A stretch of 64,000 bases of DNA from contig JASJBG010000003.1 of the NCBI GenBank assembly GCA_030066625.1, forward strand, positions 1 to 64,000. Reading direction: 5' to 3'. Under the pieces are notes generated by a model that saw only the letters and a program-made list of their open reading frames with translations, did not search any database and was not told the DNA's origin. Position numbers and translations under genes: made by a program. This document shows, in pieces, positions 1-9,130 of the stretch. This stretch comes from Woeseiaceae bacterium. GTDB lineage: Bacteria; Pseudomonadota; Gammaproteobacteria; Steroidobacterales; Woeseiaceae. Position 1 is the first letter of the stretch, and each line of letters opens with the position of its first letter.

Positions 1-2
1 GC

Positions 3-320
3 ATTGCCTGGTTCGACTTCGACGAACTGTGCGACGGGCCGCGCAGCCAGTCCGACTACATCGAACTCGCCCGCTGGTTCCCGACCGTGATCGTGTCGGC
101 CGTGCCCGTGTTCGACAAGCTTCTCGAGGACCAGGCTCGCCGCTTCATCGCCCTCGTCGACGAATTCTACGACCGCCGGGTCAAGCTGATCCTGTCGGCC
201 GAGCGCGAGGCGTCCGCCCTCTACGCCGGCAGACGCCTCGAATTCGAGTTCGACCGAACCTCGAGCCGGCTCATCGAAATGCAGTCCAGCGAGTACCTGG
301 CGGCGCCGCACCTCGCCTGA
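3..320 (+). CDS. zapE: ZapE/AFG1-family cell division ATPase, C-terminal fragment
   Basis: The reading frame is open from the window edge, so only the last 105 residues are present. They read as the C-terminal part of the AFG1-like/ZapE P-loop ATPase family. The run DYIELARWFPTVIVSAVPVF followed by EDQARRFIALVDEFYDR and SRLIEMQSSEYL is characteristic of this family. ZapE is known to bind FtsZ and act at constricting Z-rings in gammaproteobacteria; the mitochondrial relative is LACE1/AFG1. Walker motifs lie upstream, outside the window. The next gene starts 67 bp downstream on the same strand. Identification is by family resemblance of the C-terminal block. Confidence 0.88.
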   Translation: MAWFDFDELCDGPRSQSDYIELARWFPTVIVSAVPVFDKLLEDQARRFIALVDEFYDRRVKLILSAEREASALYAGRRLEFEFDRTSSRLIEMQSSEYLAAPHLA

Positions 321-387
321 GAGTTGAACGCGGCCGTGACAGTCGTTACTGTTGAAAGGGTCCGCGCAGTGGCGAACAAGTCCAACA

Positions 388-828
388 ATGACCGACGACC
401 TGATTCTCGACGACTTCCTGCCCTACCGGCTTGCTCGGCTGTCGAGCACGGTGAGCACGACCATCGCGCGCGCGTACGATAAGGAATTCGGCCTGTCGAT
501 CCCTGAATGGCGTGTCATCGCCATTGTTGGCCGCACACCGGGCCTGTCCGCGGTCGAGGTTGCCGAACAGACCTTCCTCGACAAGGTCGCCGTCAGCCGC
601 GCCGTCACCAAGCTCATCAAGGCGGGCCGCATCGACCGCCAGTTCGCGGATGCCGACCGCCGGCGCTCAATCCTGAACCTGTCCGAGAAGGGCCAGGAAG
701 TTCACGACGGGGTGGCAAAGCTCGCGCTGGAGTTCGAGCGCAGCCTGGTCGAAGGCCTTAGCGACGAGGACGTCGCCCGCTTCAACCACGTGATGGACAG
801 GCTGCTCGAAAAGGTCCGCGACCTCTAG
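388..828 (+). CDS. MarR family transcriptional regulator
   Basis: A 146-residue protein with the MarR winged-helix layout. The dimerisation helix is at the N-terminus, the recognition helix lies around residues 55-85 (VAEQTFLDKVAVSRAVTKLI), and the wing follows (DADRRRSILNLSEKG). I use the ATG at 388; a TTG 36 bases upstream is in frame but adds residues unlike the family. It converges on the tryptophan dioxygenase gene and their stop codons overlap by 4 bases. It could sense an aromatic ligand and control kynA, but that is inference from position only. Confidence 0.85.
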   Translation: MTDDLILDDFLPYRLARLSSTVSTTIARAYDKEFGLSIPEWRVIAIVGRTPGLSAVEVAEQTFLDKVAVSRAVTKLIKAGRIDRQFADADRRRSILNLSEKGQEVHDGVAKLALEFERSLVEGLSDEDVARFNHVMDRLLEKVRDL

Positions 829-1670
829 TCTTCGCCAATCTGGGTTCGCACCTGGATGAGCTCCGGGAAGAACTCGATCTCAATCGCCTTCTGCAGGAAG
901 GACACACCCGACGAGCCCCCGCTGCCGCGCTTGTGACCGATGATCCGCTCCACCGTTTTCAGGTGGTGAAAGCGCCAGAACTGGAAGTTGTTGGCGATGT
1001 CCATGAGCGCTTCGCTGGTCTCGTATTCGACCCAGTACGTACGCGGGTCGTCGTAGATGGTTTTCAGCACCGCAACCACGTCTTCGTCGGGCTCGCGCAT
1101 CGTGCGGAAGTCGCGATCGATGGCATGCGCCGGCACAGGCAGTCCCTGCCGTGCGAGGTACATCAGGAATTCCTCGTAGAGGCTCGGAGAGGCGAGTACC
1201 TCGGACAATTTCGCGTGCCATTCGGGCTGGTGTTCGTACACCGACAGCATCGTCCGGCTCTTGTTGCCGAGCATGAACTCGAGGATCCGGTACTGGGCCG
1301 ACTGGAAGCCCGATGCTTTGCCGAAGACATGCCGGAACTGCACGTACTCGCTCGGCGTCAGGGTGTCGAGCACGCCCCACTGGTTGTACAGCTGGTTCTG
1401 AACGTGGCGGACGCGCGCCAGGTTTTTGACGGCAGGCGGCATCTCGTTCTTCTGCATGTAGGCGATCGCCTGGCCGATTTCGTGAATCAGGAGCTTCATC
1501 CAGAGCTCCGCAACCTGGTGCTGGATGATGAACAGCATCTCGTCGTGATGCGGCGGATCGCTGAGCGGCTTCTGGGCATCGAGGAGCGTATCGAGCTGCA
1601 GATAGCCCGTGTAGTCGTCGTCTCGCGACAGCTTTGTATGTATGGATTTTTCGAGTTTGCGCTTGAACAT
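825..1670 (-). CDS. kynA: Tryptophan 2,3-dioxygenase
   Basis: A 281-residue haem dioxygenase that opens the indole ring of L-tryptophan to N-formylkynurenine, the first step of the kynurenine pathway. Family motifs are the N-terminal DYTGYLQLDTLLDAQ, the substrate-pocket block FIIQHQVAELWMKLLIHE, and the C-terminal FWRFHHLKTVERIIGHKRG, which carries the proximal haem histidine and the GSGGSSG loop. Length is normal for bacterial TDO. No kynB or kynU lies beside it, so the rest of the pathway must be elsewhere. It is divergent from the glutamate dehydrogenase gene; the 83-bp gap holds that gene's promoter. Confidence 0.95.
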   Translation of the reverse strand: MFKRKLEKSIHTKLSRDDDYTGYLQLDTLLDAQKPLSDPPHHDEMLFIIQHQVAELWMKLLIHEIGQAIAYMQKNEMPPAVKNLARVRHVQNQLYNQWGVLDTLTPSEYVQFRHVFGKASGFQSAQYRILEFMLGNKSRTMLSVYEHQPEWHAKLSEVLASPSLYEEFLMYLARQGLPVPAHAIDRDFRTMREPDEDVVAVLKTIYDDPRTYWVEYETSEALMDIANNFQFWRFHHLKTVERIIGHKRGSGGSSGVSFLQKAIEIEFFPELIQVRTQIGED

Positions 1671-1710
1671 GACGGCGCCCGCGAAGTGATGGTTTCAAGT
1701 GAACTTATTG

Positions 1711-1716
1711 TATAAT
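1711..1716 (+). promoter_or_regulatory. Consensus -10 box of the glutamate dehydrogenase gene
   Basis: A perfect TATAAT lies 38 bases before the ATG at 1754. No good TTGACA-like -35 is visible at 16-18 bases. The box overlaps an in-frame ATG at 1715, so that ATG cannot be the start of a transcript from this promoter. The downstream ATG at 1754, with GGAG at 1739-1742, is therefore preferred. Confidence 0.55.
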
Positions 1717-1753
1717 GCCGGCGCGCGCCAGTTCGGCCGGAGCGAAGCCAATA

Positions 1754-4700
1754 ATGACAAGACAAGAACTACGCCGGGGAAGCGACACCAAGGAGCGCAT
1801 TCTCGACGCGATTGTTTCTTCTCGCGCCCGATCCGAGGTCCTGAGCAACCGGGCCCACATTCGGGAGTACCTCGCCGAGTACTATGCCCACGTCCCCGTC
1901 GACGATCTGCAGAGCCGGCCCGAACGCGCGATGGCGCGCATCGCGCTCGATCACCTCGCCTTCGCGAACAACCGCCGCCGGGGCCGGGCGAAGATTCGTA
2001 TCTTCAATCCGACTGAGCGCGAGCACGGTTACACGTCGCGCTACACGGTCGTCGAACTCGTCAACGACGACATGCCGTTCCTCGTCGACTCGGTGTCGGC
2101 GGCCGTCAGCCGTCAGGACCTGGCCGTGCACATCACGGTGCACCCGGTAGTCCGAATCGACCGAGACGGCCGCGGCAAGATCCGCGGTGTGCTGCCGTTA
2201 GACGACGAGTCCGGCCACAAGGAATCCTTCATTCGTCTTGCGATCGATCGTGAGACCGACCCGCAGCGGCTCAAGCTGCTCGAACAGGAAATCCAGCGCG
2301 TGCTCGGCGACGTTCGCACCGCCGTGCGCGACTGGAGGAAGATGCGCAAGAAGATGTCGGAGGCGCGCGAGGCACTGCAGTATGGCCCGGCCGGCGTCGA
2401 CGAAGACCTGCGTGACGAATCCAGCCACCTGCTCAAGTGGATGGTCGACGAACGCTTCACATTCCTCGGCTACCGCGAGTACCGGCTTTCCAGGCGCGGC
2501 GAGCGGGTGTTCCTGAAATCGGTGGACGGTTCGGGCCTCGGCCTGCTTGCGAACGAAGAGCGCGGCGGCAAGTCCATCGAACTGACGCCGGAGATGCGCC
2601 GGCTCACGCGCAGCAAGGACTGGCTGATCATCACGAAGGCCAACTCGCGTTCGACCGTGCACCGCCACGCATACCTCGACTACGTCGGCGTCAAGGTTTA
2701 CGACGAGCGCGGCAAGGTGACGGGCGAGCACCGCTTCATCGGCCTGTTCACGTCAGTCGCATACAGCGAGAGCCCGCGACACATCCCGCTGCTCCGGCAC
2801 AAGGTTCAGCGTGTCCTCGAGCGCAGCCAGGTCGATCCGTCCGGCCACCGCGGCAAGGCGCTGATGCACATCATCGAGACCTTCCCGCGCGACGAGCTGT
2901 TCCAGAGCAGCGTCTCCGACCTGACGCGAACGACGCTCGGCGTGCTCAACATCCAGGACCGGCAGGACGTTCGCTTCTTCCTGCGCCGCGATACCTTCCG
3001 GCGCTTTTACTCCTGTCTCGTCTACGTGCCCCGCGAGAAATACACGACCGCCGTCAGGCGCACGATGGAGAAAGTCCTGCTCGATGCCTTTGACGGCACC
3101 TCCGTCGACTCCAGCGTGCAGATATTCGAATCGCCACTCGCGCGCGTGCACTTCATCGTTCGTACGGCCCCGGGCGACCGGCCGAAAATCAGCATCAGCG
3201 ACATCGAGAAGCAGGTCGCCGAGGTAGTCGTCACGTGGACAGATCGCATTCGCGAAGAGCTGCGCGAAGCCTTCGGCGACGACGACAGCCCACGGCTGTT
3301 CCGCCAGTACGGCCACGTGTTCCCGGCCGGCTACCAGGAAGACACGGCGCCGCGCGATGCGTGCAGCGACATCAGCCGTATCGATCGGATGCGCGAAGCG
3401 GGCGTGCTGCAGACTGTAAACCTGTACCGGCCGAGCGGACTCGCACCGGGGCACATGCATTTCATCGTCTACTCGGACGAGGCACCGCTGTCCTTGAGCG
3501 AGGCAATGCCCGTACTGGAGAACATGGGCGTCGACGTCTACACGGAGCGCCCATACGAGCTCCGGCTGACGGAGGACGATGCGTTCTGGATCCAGGACTT
3601 CCACCTGCGCCACGAGAGCGGCGCCGAGATCGACGTGCACTCCGCGGCCGACCGCTTCGAGGAGTGCTTCATGCGCGTCCTCACCGGCGACGTAGAGGAC
3701 GACGGCCTCAACCGGCTCATCATCGCCGCCGACATCGACTGGCGCGAGACCGCCCTGCTGCGTTGCTACACGAAGTACCTGCAGCAGCTCGGCATGCCGT
3801 TCAGCCAGGACTACATGGAGGAGGTCCTGTATGCGCATGCGCCGCTGGTGCGACGGCTCATCGACCAGTTCCTGCTGCAGTTCGACCCGAAGATCGCTGC
3901 CTCGACCCGCAAGCGCAAACTGAAGACGGCGGTGGCCGCCGTCAAACGCGGCGTGAAGCGCGCGCGCGGCGTGGATGAGGACCGCATCCTCAGTACCTTC
4001 GCCGGCGCCGTGGACGCGACGCTCAGGACCAACTATTTCCAGGCGGATGCCGACGGCAACCCGAAGTCGTACATCTCCATCAAGCTGGATCCGACCCAGC
4101 TTCCCGAGGCGCCATTGCCGCGCCCGCGCTTCGAGATCTTCGTGTATTCGCCCGAGGTCGAGGGCGTGCACCTGCGCGGCGGCGACATTGCGCGCGGCGG
4201 GCTGCGCTGGTCGGATCGTCGCGAGGACTTCCGCACCGAGGTGCTGGGACTCATGAAGGCGCAGGTCGTCAAGAACACGGTCATCGTGCCGACCGGCGCG
4301 AAGGGCGGCTTCTACTGCAAGCAGCTGCCGACCGACGATCGCGACGCGATGATGGCCAAGGGCATCGAGTGCTACAAGACGTTCATCTCGGGCCTGCTCG
4401 ACATCACCGACAATGTCGTCGACGGCAAGGTCGTCGTGCCACCGAAAGTGGTTCGCCGCGACGGCGACGACCCCTACCTCGTCGTGGCCGCGGACAAGGG
4501 CACGGCAACGTTCTCGGACATCGCCAACGGCGTGTCCGCCGACTACGGCTTCTGGCTTGACGATGCTTTCGCATCGGGCGGCTCCGCCGGCTACGACCAC
4601 AAGAAGATGGGCATCACCGCCCGCGGCGCCTGGGAGGCTGTGAAGCGGCATTTCCGCGAGCAGGGGCTGAACACGCAGCGCGACCCGTTCACGGTCGCCG

Positions 4701-6583
4701 GCATCGGCGACATGTCGGGCGACGTGTTTGGCAACGGGATGCTGCTGTCGAAAAAGATCCAGCTCGTGGCCGCGTTCAACCACCTGCACATCTTCCTCGA
4801 TCCGGACCCCGACATGGCCGCGAGCTATCGCGAGCGCAACCGGCTGTTCAAGAAAGGCCGCTCGTCGTGGACGGACTACGACGAATCGCTCATATCGAAG
4901 GGTGGCGGCATATTCTCGCGACAGGCGAAGACGATCCGGATCAGCGCCGAGGTCCGGAATCTGCTCGGCGTCGAGGAGCAGTCAATGCAGCCGGACGAGC
5001 TGATCCGGGCGATACTCAGGGCGCCCGTCGACCTGCTCTGGAACGGCGGCATCGGCACCTACGTCAAGGCCGGCACCGAGAGCCATACCGACGTTGGCGA
5101 CCGCTCCAACGATACGGTGCGCGTCAATGCCGGTGAACTGCACTGCAAGGTCGTTGGCGAGGGCGGAAACCTGGGCCTGACTCAGCTTGCGCGGATCGAA
5201 TACAGCCAGGCCGGCGGCCGCATCAACACGGACTTCATCGACAACTCGGCGGGCGTCGACAGCTCCGACCGCGAGGTCAACATCAAAATCCTGCTGTCCG
5301 ACGTCGCCAAGGAACGCGGCATGACGCGCGGCAAGCGTGACCAGCTGCTCGCCTCGATGACGGACGACGTCGCGGCACTCGTGCTGCGCAACAACTATCT
5401 GCAGACGCAGGCCATCAGCATGAGCGAGATCCGCTCGCTCGAGCGCATCGATGAGACGGCGCGCCTGATCACCAACCTGGAACGCACAGGGCTCCTCGAC
5501 CGCGAACTCGAGTACCTGCCCGACGACGTCGAGATCGAGGAACGCCGCAAACGCAAGCAGGGCTTCACGCGACCGGAGCTCGCCGTCGTACTGAGCTACG
5601 CCAAGATCGACCTGTACGACGGCCTGATCGAGTCGAACCAGTCGCTCGAGGACTTCCTCAAGGCCGACCCGATGCGCTATTTCCCGGACGTATTGCGGCG
5701 CCGCTACGCGGACCTGCTGCCGGGCCATCGCCTGAGCCGGCAGATACTCGCGACGCTGATCGCGAACAACGTCGTGAATCGCATGGGACCGGCATTCGTC
5801 AAGCGCGCGCAGGTCGACACCGGCGCCGACATCGTGACAATTGCGCGTGCCTACGTCGTGGCGCGCCAGCTCTGCCGTGCAGGCAACCTGCTCAAGACCA
5901 TCGAGGAGCTCGACCACGAGATTCCGGCGAGCGCGCAGATGTCGATGATGTTCGAGGTTAGCCGGACGCTGCGGCACGTCTGCTACTGGCTCATCGAGCG
6001 TTTCGACGACGAGCTCGTCGTTGAAACGGCCGTCGAACGTCTCAAGGAACGCATGCAGACCATGTACACACGTACGGGCGCGGTCATCTCGACGTCGGCG
6101 CGGCTGCGTCACGAGAAAGCCCGCGACTGGTACATCGGCATGGGCGTGCCCGAGAAGCTCGCAAATCGCATGTCGTCGCTGCTGCTGACGCGGGCGGCGC
6201 TCGATATCGCCGACCTGTCCGCCGAGTACAATCGCGACGTCCTCGACGTCGCCAAGCTGTACTCGACGTTCAACGAAAACCTCGAGCTCTACTGGCTGCA
6301 CAACTCGGTCGAGGACCTCGAAGTCCAGGGCCGCTGGCAGGCAATGGCGCGCGGCCACCTGCGCGAGGAGTTTTACCGCCTGCGCCGCGAACTCGCGATC
6401 GAGCTGCTGCAGAAGCGGTCCAAGCGCGACATCCGGGTGCGCGTGAACGACTGGCTGGACGCACGCAGCGACGACGTCGGCCGTTTCAAATGGACGGTCG
6501 AAGAGATGAGGCTACGCGGCGACATCGACTTTGCTACGCTGACCGTTGCGGCGCAGGAGCTGCGCGAGCTCGTAGCCGACTGA
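1754..6583 (+). CDS. gdhB: NAD-specific glutamate dehydrogenase, giant (about 180 kDa) type
   Basis: A 1609-residue protein matching the large NAD-dependent glutamate dehydrogenase class, which oxidatively deaminates glutamate to 2-oxoglutarate and ammonia. N-terminal ACT-like regions come first. The catalytic core lies roughly at residues 780-1200: GGLRWSDRREDFRTEVLGL, then PTGAKGGFYCK with the catalytic lysine region near residue 850, and the dinucleotide region VGEGGNLGLTQLARIEY near 1130. A long helical C-terminal domain follows. Start ATG 1754 was chosen from the promoter and GGAG positions. It would suit an organism using amino acids, including arginine and aspartate from cyanophycin, as carbon sources (inference). 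Confidence 0.95.
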   Translation: MTRQELRRGSDTKERILDAIVSSRARSEVLSNRAHIREYLAEYYAHVPVDDLQSRPERAMARIALDHLAFANNRRRGRAKIRIFNPTEREHGYTSRYTVVELVNDDMPFLVDSVSAAVSRQDLAVHITVHPVVRIDRDGRGKIRGVLPLDDESGHKESFIRLAIDRETDPQRLKLLEQEIQRVLGDVRTAVRDWRKMRKKMSEAREALQYGPAGVDEDLRDESSHLLKWMVDERFTFLGYREYRLSRRGERVFLKSVDGSGLGLLANEERGGKSIELTPEMRRLTRSKDWLIITKANSRSTVHRHAYLDYVGVKVYDERGKVTGEHRFIGLFTSVAYSESPRHIPLLRHKVQRVLERSQVDPSGHRGKALMHIIETFPRDELFQSSVSDLTRTTLGVLNIQDRQDVRFFLRRDTFRRFYSCLVYVPREKYTTAVRRTMEKVLLDAFDGTSVDSSVQIFESPLARVHFIVRTAPGDRPKISISDIEKQVAEVVVTWTDRIREELREAFGDDDSPRLFRQYGHVFPAGYQEDTAPRDACSDISRIDRMREAGVLQTVNLYRPSGLAPGHMHFIVYSDEAPLSLSEAMPVLENMGVDVYTERPYELRLTEDDAFWIQDFHLRHESGAEIDVHSAADRFEECFMRVLTGDVEDDGLNRLIIAADIDWRETALLRCYTKYLQQLGMPFSQDYMEEVLYAHAPLVRRLIDQFLLQFDPKIAASTRKRKLKTAVAAVKRGVKRARGVDEDRILSTFAGAVDATLRTNYFQADADGNPKSYISIKLDPTQLPEAPLPRPRFEIFVYSPEVEGVHLRGGDIARGGLRWSDRREDFRTEVLGLMKAQVVKNTVIVPTGAKGGFYCKQLPTDDRDAMMAKGIECYKTFISGLLDITDNVVDGKVVVPPKVVRRDGDDPYLVVAADKGTATFSDIANGVSADYGFWLDDAFASGGSAGYDHKKMGITARGAWEAVKRHFREQGLNTQRDPFTVAGIGDMSGDVFGNGMLLSKKIQLVAAFNHLHIFLDPDPDMAASYRERNRLFKKGRSSWTDYDESLISKGGGIFSRQAKTIRISAEVRNLLGVEEQSMQPDELIRAILRAPVDLLWNGGIGTYVKAGTESHTDVGDRSNDTVRVNAGELHCKVVGEGGNLGLTQLARIEYSQAGGRINTDFIDNSAGVDSSDREVNIKILLSDVAKERGMTRGKRDQLLASMTDDVAALVLRNNYLQTQAISMSEIRSLERIDETARLITNLERTGLLDRELEYLPDDVEIEERRKRKQGFTRPELAVVLSYAKIDLYDGLIESNQSLEDFLKADPMRYFPDVLRRRYADLLPGHRLSRQILATLIANNVVNRMGPAFVKRAQVDTGADIVTIARAYVVARQLCRAGNLLKTIEELDHEIPASAQMSMMFEVSRTLRHVCYWLIERFDDELVVETAVERLKERMQTMYTRTGAVISTSARLRHEKARDWYIGMGVPEKLANRMSSLLLTRAALDIADLSAEYNRDVLDVAKLYSTFNENLELYWLHNSVEDLEVQGRWQAMARGHLREEFYRLRRELAIELLQKRSKRDIRVRVNDWLDARSDDVGRFKWTVEEMRLRGDIDFATLTVAAQELRELVAD

Positions 6584-6607
6584 CCTGACACTACTACGGA
6601 GACATTC

Positions 6608-7351
6608 ATGGCAGGCAAGCTTGTTCTCTGCCGGCACGGGCAGAGCGACTGGAATCTGAAGAACCTGTTCACCGGCTGGACCGACGTCGACCTGACTGAA
6701 AAAGGTCTTGCCGAGGCCAAGGAGGCCGGCCGGCTGCTCAAGGAGCTCGGCTATGACTTCGACGTCGCTTACACATCGGTGCTGACGCGCGCGATTCGGA
6801 CGCTGTGGATCGTGCTCGACGAGATGGACCTGATGTGGATTCCGGTCATCCGCGACTGGCGCCTCAACGAGCGCCACTACGGCGCCCTGCAGGGCCTCAA
6901 CAAGGCCGAGACCGCTGCGAAATACGGCGACGACCAGGTCCACATCTGGCGGCGCAGCTACGACATTCCGCCCCCGGAACTCGAAGCCGACGACGAGCGG
7001 CATCCGTCGCACGATCCGCGCTACGCGGGCATCGACGACCTGCCCTCCACCGAATCGCTGAAGCTCACGCTCGACCGGGTGCTGCCGTGCTGGAACGAGC
7101 GCATCGCGCCCGACCTCGCGGCCGGCAAAAACGTGCTGATCGCAGCGCACGGCAACAGCCTGCGTGCGCTGGTCAAGATGCTCGACGAGGTATCCGACGA
7201 CGAGATTACCGGCTTCAACATCCCGACCGGCGTGCCGCTGGACTACAAGCTGGATGACAACCTGAAGCCCCTGTCGCGCGAATTCCTCGGCGACCCTGAA
7301 GCGATCGCAAAAGCGGCCGCGGCGGTCGCGGCACAGGGCAAGGCCACTTGA
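6608..7351 (+). CDS. gpmA: 2,3-bisphosphoglycerate-dependent phosphoglycerate mutase
   Basis: A 247-residue cytoplasmic glycolytic/gluconeogenic enzyme interconverting 3- and 2-phosphoglycerate. The phosphohistidine motif [10 protein letters not shown] puts the catalytic His at residue 10; [26 protein letters not shown] and the second active-site His in [12 protein letters not shown] are all present. Length is standard for GpmA. It starts 24 bp after the glutamate dehydrogenase stop and its TGA overlaps the TTG start of the next gene (TTGA), so the two downstream genes are translationally coupled. Confidence 0.96.
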   Translation: MAGKLVLCRHGQSDWNLKNLFTGWTDVDLTEKGLAEAKEAGRLLKELGYDFDVAYTSVLTRAIRTLWIVLDEMDLMWIPVIRDWRLNERHYGALQGLNKAETAAKYGDDQVHIWRRSYDIPPPELEADDERHPSHDPRYAGIDDLPSTESLKLTLDRVLPCWNERIAPDLAAGKNVLIAAHGNSLRALVKMLDEVSDDEITGFNIPTGVPLDYKLDDNLKPLSREFLGDPEAIAKAAAAVAAQGKAT

Positions 7352-7872
7352 TCTACCGCCTCGGCGATCGCGAACCAGAGATTGTCGGTGACGGGCACTT
7401 CGTTGCCGACAACGCAAGCGTCATCGGCCGTGTGCGCCTGGAAGACAAGTCCTCCGTCTGGTTCAACGCGGTGCTGCGCGGCGACAACGAGCTGATCACG
7501 ATCGGCGAGCGTTCCAACGTGCAGGATGGCAGCGTGCTGCACACCGACCCCGGCATGCCGCTGACCTTGGGCGCGGGCGTCACCATCGGTCACAAGGTCA
7601 TGCTGCACGGCTGCACGATCGGCGACAACGCGCTCATCGGCATCGGCTCGACGATCCTGAACGGCGCGAAAATCGGTGCGAACTCCGTCGTCGGCGCGCA
7701 CGCGCTCGTCACCGAGGGCAAGGAATTCCCGGAAGGCGTGCTGATTCTCGGCGCGCCGGCGAAGGTCGCCCGCGAACTGAGCGCGGACGAAATCGCGCAA
7801 ATCGGTCTGTCGGCCGACGTCTACGTGAAGAATGCGGCGCGCTTCAGCGCCGAGCTCAAGTCCCTTTCCTGA
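7348..7872 (+). CDS. Gamma-carbonic anhydrase family protein (YrdA/CaiE-like)
   Basis: A 174-residue left-handed parallel beta-helix protein built from hexapeptide repeats (for example [20 protein letters not shown]). The three zinc-ligand histidines of the gamma-CA family are in place at about H65 (SVLHTD), H82 and H87 ([10 protein letters not shown]). In many bacteria these proteins show little CO2 hydration activity, so the substrate is uncertain. The start is TTG at 7348, inside the stop of gpmA, giving a 4-base overlap. It converges on the cupin-like gene with 6 bases between them. Confidence 0.9.
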   Translation: MIYRLGDREPEIVGDGHFVADNASVIGRVRLEDKSSVWFNAVLRGDNELITIGERSNVQDGSVLHTDPGMPLTLGAGVTIGHKVMLHGCTIGDNALIGIGSTILNGAKIGANSVVGAHALVTEGKEFPEGVLILGAPAKVARELSADEIAQIGLSADVYVKNAARFSAELKSLS

Positions 7873-7878
7873 TTTAGC

Positions 7879-8208
7879 TCAGTGTCGCCGGAATTTCGGC
7901 GGCAACAGCCACGCGAATACGATTAATGCTTCGCGGGCCGTCAGGGAACGGATGAAATAGGTTCCTTCGGACAAGTTGGCGTACTGGCCCGATTCCAGAC
8001 TGGCCTCACCGTCATTCGCACGAATATTTATGGCGCCGCCAACGACGAAGATCGACGCATCGCGGGTAATTTCCATCACCTCTTCACCGGCTGGGTAGCG
8101 CCGTTCCGCCAGCCGGTATTTCGCCGGCGACGCAAAGTGCTTCGCAATGGCCTGTAGAGAAATCGCGCCGAAGCGATCGGCGTCCCAGTCTGCAACACCC
8201 GTGATCAA
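7879..8208 (-). CDS. Small cupin-like protein of unknown function
   Basis: A 109-residue protein that I do not recognise as a named family. Its middle reads as a single-domain cupin barrel: EVMEITRDASIFVVGGAINI followed by LESGQYANLSEGTYFIRSL. Classical metal-binding histidines are not obvious, so an enzymatic role is doubtful. It is the last gene of a minus-strand run (acyl-CoA ligase, SDR, thioesterase, this gene), separated from tesB by 14 bases, so it is probably co-transcribed with lipid genes. Confidence 0.6.
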   Translation of the reverse strand: MITGVADWDADRFGAISLQAIAKHFASPAKYRLAERRYPAGEEVMEITRDASIFVVGGAINIRANDGEASLESGQYANLSEGTYFIRSLTAREALIVFAWLLPPKFRRH

Positions 8209-8222
8209 ATCGCGTCCGGGGA

Positions 8223-9122
8223 TCAGTCCTGGTGCTTCGGGTGCGAGCGCTTCTGCGCTGCCCCGGGGTCGATGACGCGCACGAGTCCTTCCTGCGAGGT
8301 CGAGGCAACGAGCTTCCCGTCCTGTGTGAAGATCTGCCCGCGTGACAGGCCGCGGGCGCCGCTGGCGTTCGGGCTTTCGAGCGAATACAGGTGCCAGTCG
8401 TCGATCTTGACGGGCCGGTGGAACCAGAGCGCATGGTCGAGACTCGCCATGATCACGTTGTCACGGATGAACGACAGGCCGTGCGGCAGCGTGCTCGCGC
8501 CGAGCAGCTCGTAGTCGGACACGTAGGCGAGCAGGTTCTGGTGCAGCGTCGGGTCGTCGGGCAGCTCATCGACCGCACGAATCCAGACGTGCGCAACCGG
8601 CGGCAGCTTCTCGCGCGCCTCGAAGTTGACTGGCCTGACATGTCGAAACTCGAACGGCCGTTTCTCGGTCAGGAAGCGACGCATCATCATAGGCACGCAG
8701 TCGGGCAGTTCGCGGGCAACCTCTTCGAAGCCCTTCAGCCCGTCGGGCCCGGCGACGTCGGGCATCTCCGCCTGATGTTCGAGGCCGTCCTCCGGTGTCT
8801 GGAACGACGCGGCCATGTTCAGGATCGGCCGGCCGTGCTGGATCGCGACCACGCGGCGGTTCGAAAAACTGCCGCCGTCGCGCGCCCGGTCGACCTCGTA
8901 GACGATGCGCGCGTTGATGTCGCCGCGCCGCAGGAAATACGCGTGCAGCGAGTGCGCGACGCGACCCTCGACGGTCAGCTGCGCAGCCGACAGTGCCTGG
9001 CCGAGGACCTGACCGCCAAACACCTGCGGGCTGCCTATGTCACGGCTCTCGCCGCGGAAGATGTTGTCCTCAATCTGCTCGAGCTTGAGCAGCGAGATGA
9101 GGTCCTCGAGAACGGGGTGCAT
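8223..9122 (-). CDS. tesB: Acyl-CoA thioesterase II
   Basis: A 299-residue double-hotdog thioesterase hydrolysing acyl-CoA to free fatty acid and CoA. The family signatures VFGGQVLGQALSAAQ and HSLHAYFLRRGD lie in the first hotdog; RDGGSFSNRRVVAIQHG and the second-domain SLDHALWFHRPVKIDDWHLY are typical of TesB. Length agrees with E. coli TesB (about 286 aa). It starts 8 bases after the SDR gene and is likely in one operon with the acyl-CoA ligase. Confidence 0.94.
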   Translation of the reverse strand: MHPVLEDLISLLKLEQIEDNIFRGESRDIGSPQVFGGQVLGQALSAAQLTVEGRVAHSLHAYFLRRGDINARIVYEVDRARDGGSFSNRRVVAIQHGRPILNMAASFQTPEDGLEHQAEMPDVAGPDGLKGFEEVARELPDCVPMMMRRFLTEKRPFEFRHVRPVNFEAREKLPPVAHVWIRAVDELPDDPTLHQNLLAYVSDYELLGASTLPHGLSFIRDNVIMASLDHALWFHRPVKIDDWHLYSLESPNASGARGLSRGQIFTQDGKLVASTSQEGLVRVIDPGAAQKRSHPKHQD

Positions 9123-9130
9123 CGAATCCC

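Noticed and set aside
2753-4789. A 678-codon open frame on the minus strand opposite the glutamate dehydrogenase gene
   Set aside because: It is the mirror of a high-GC coding frame, has no recognisable domain, and the plus-strand gene is certain.
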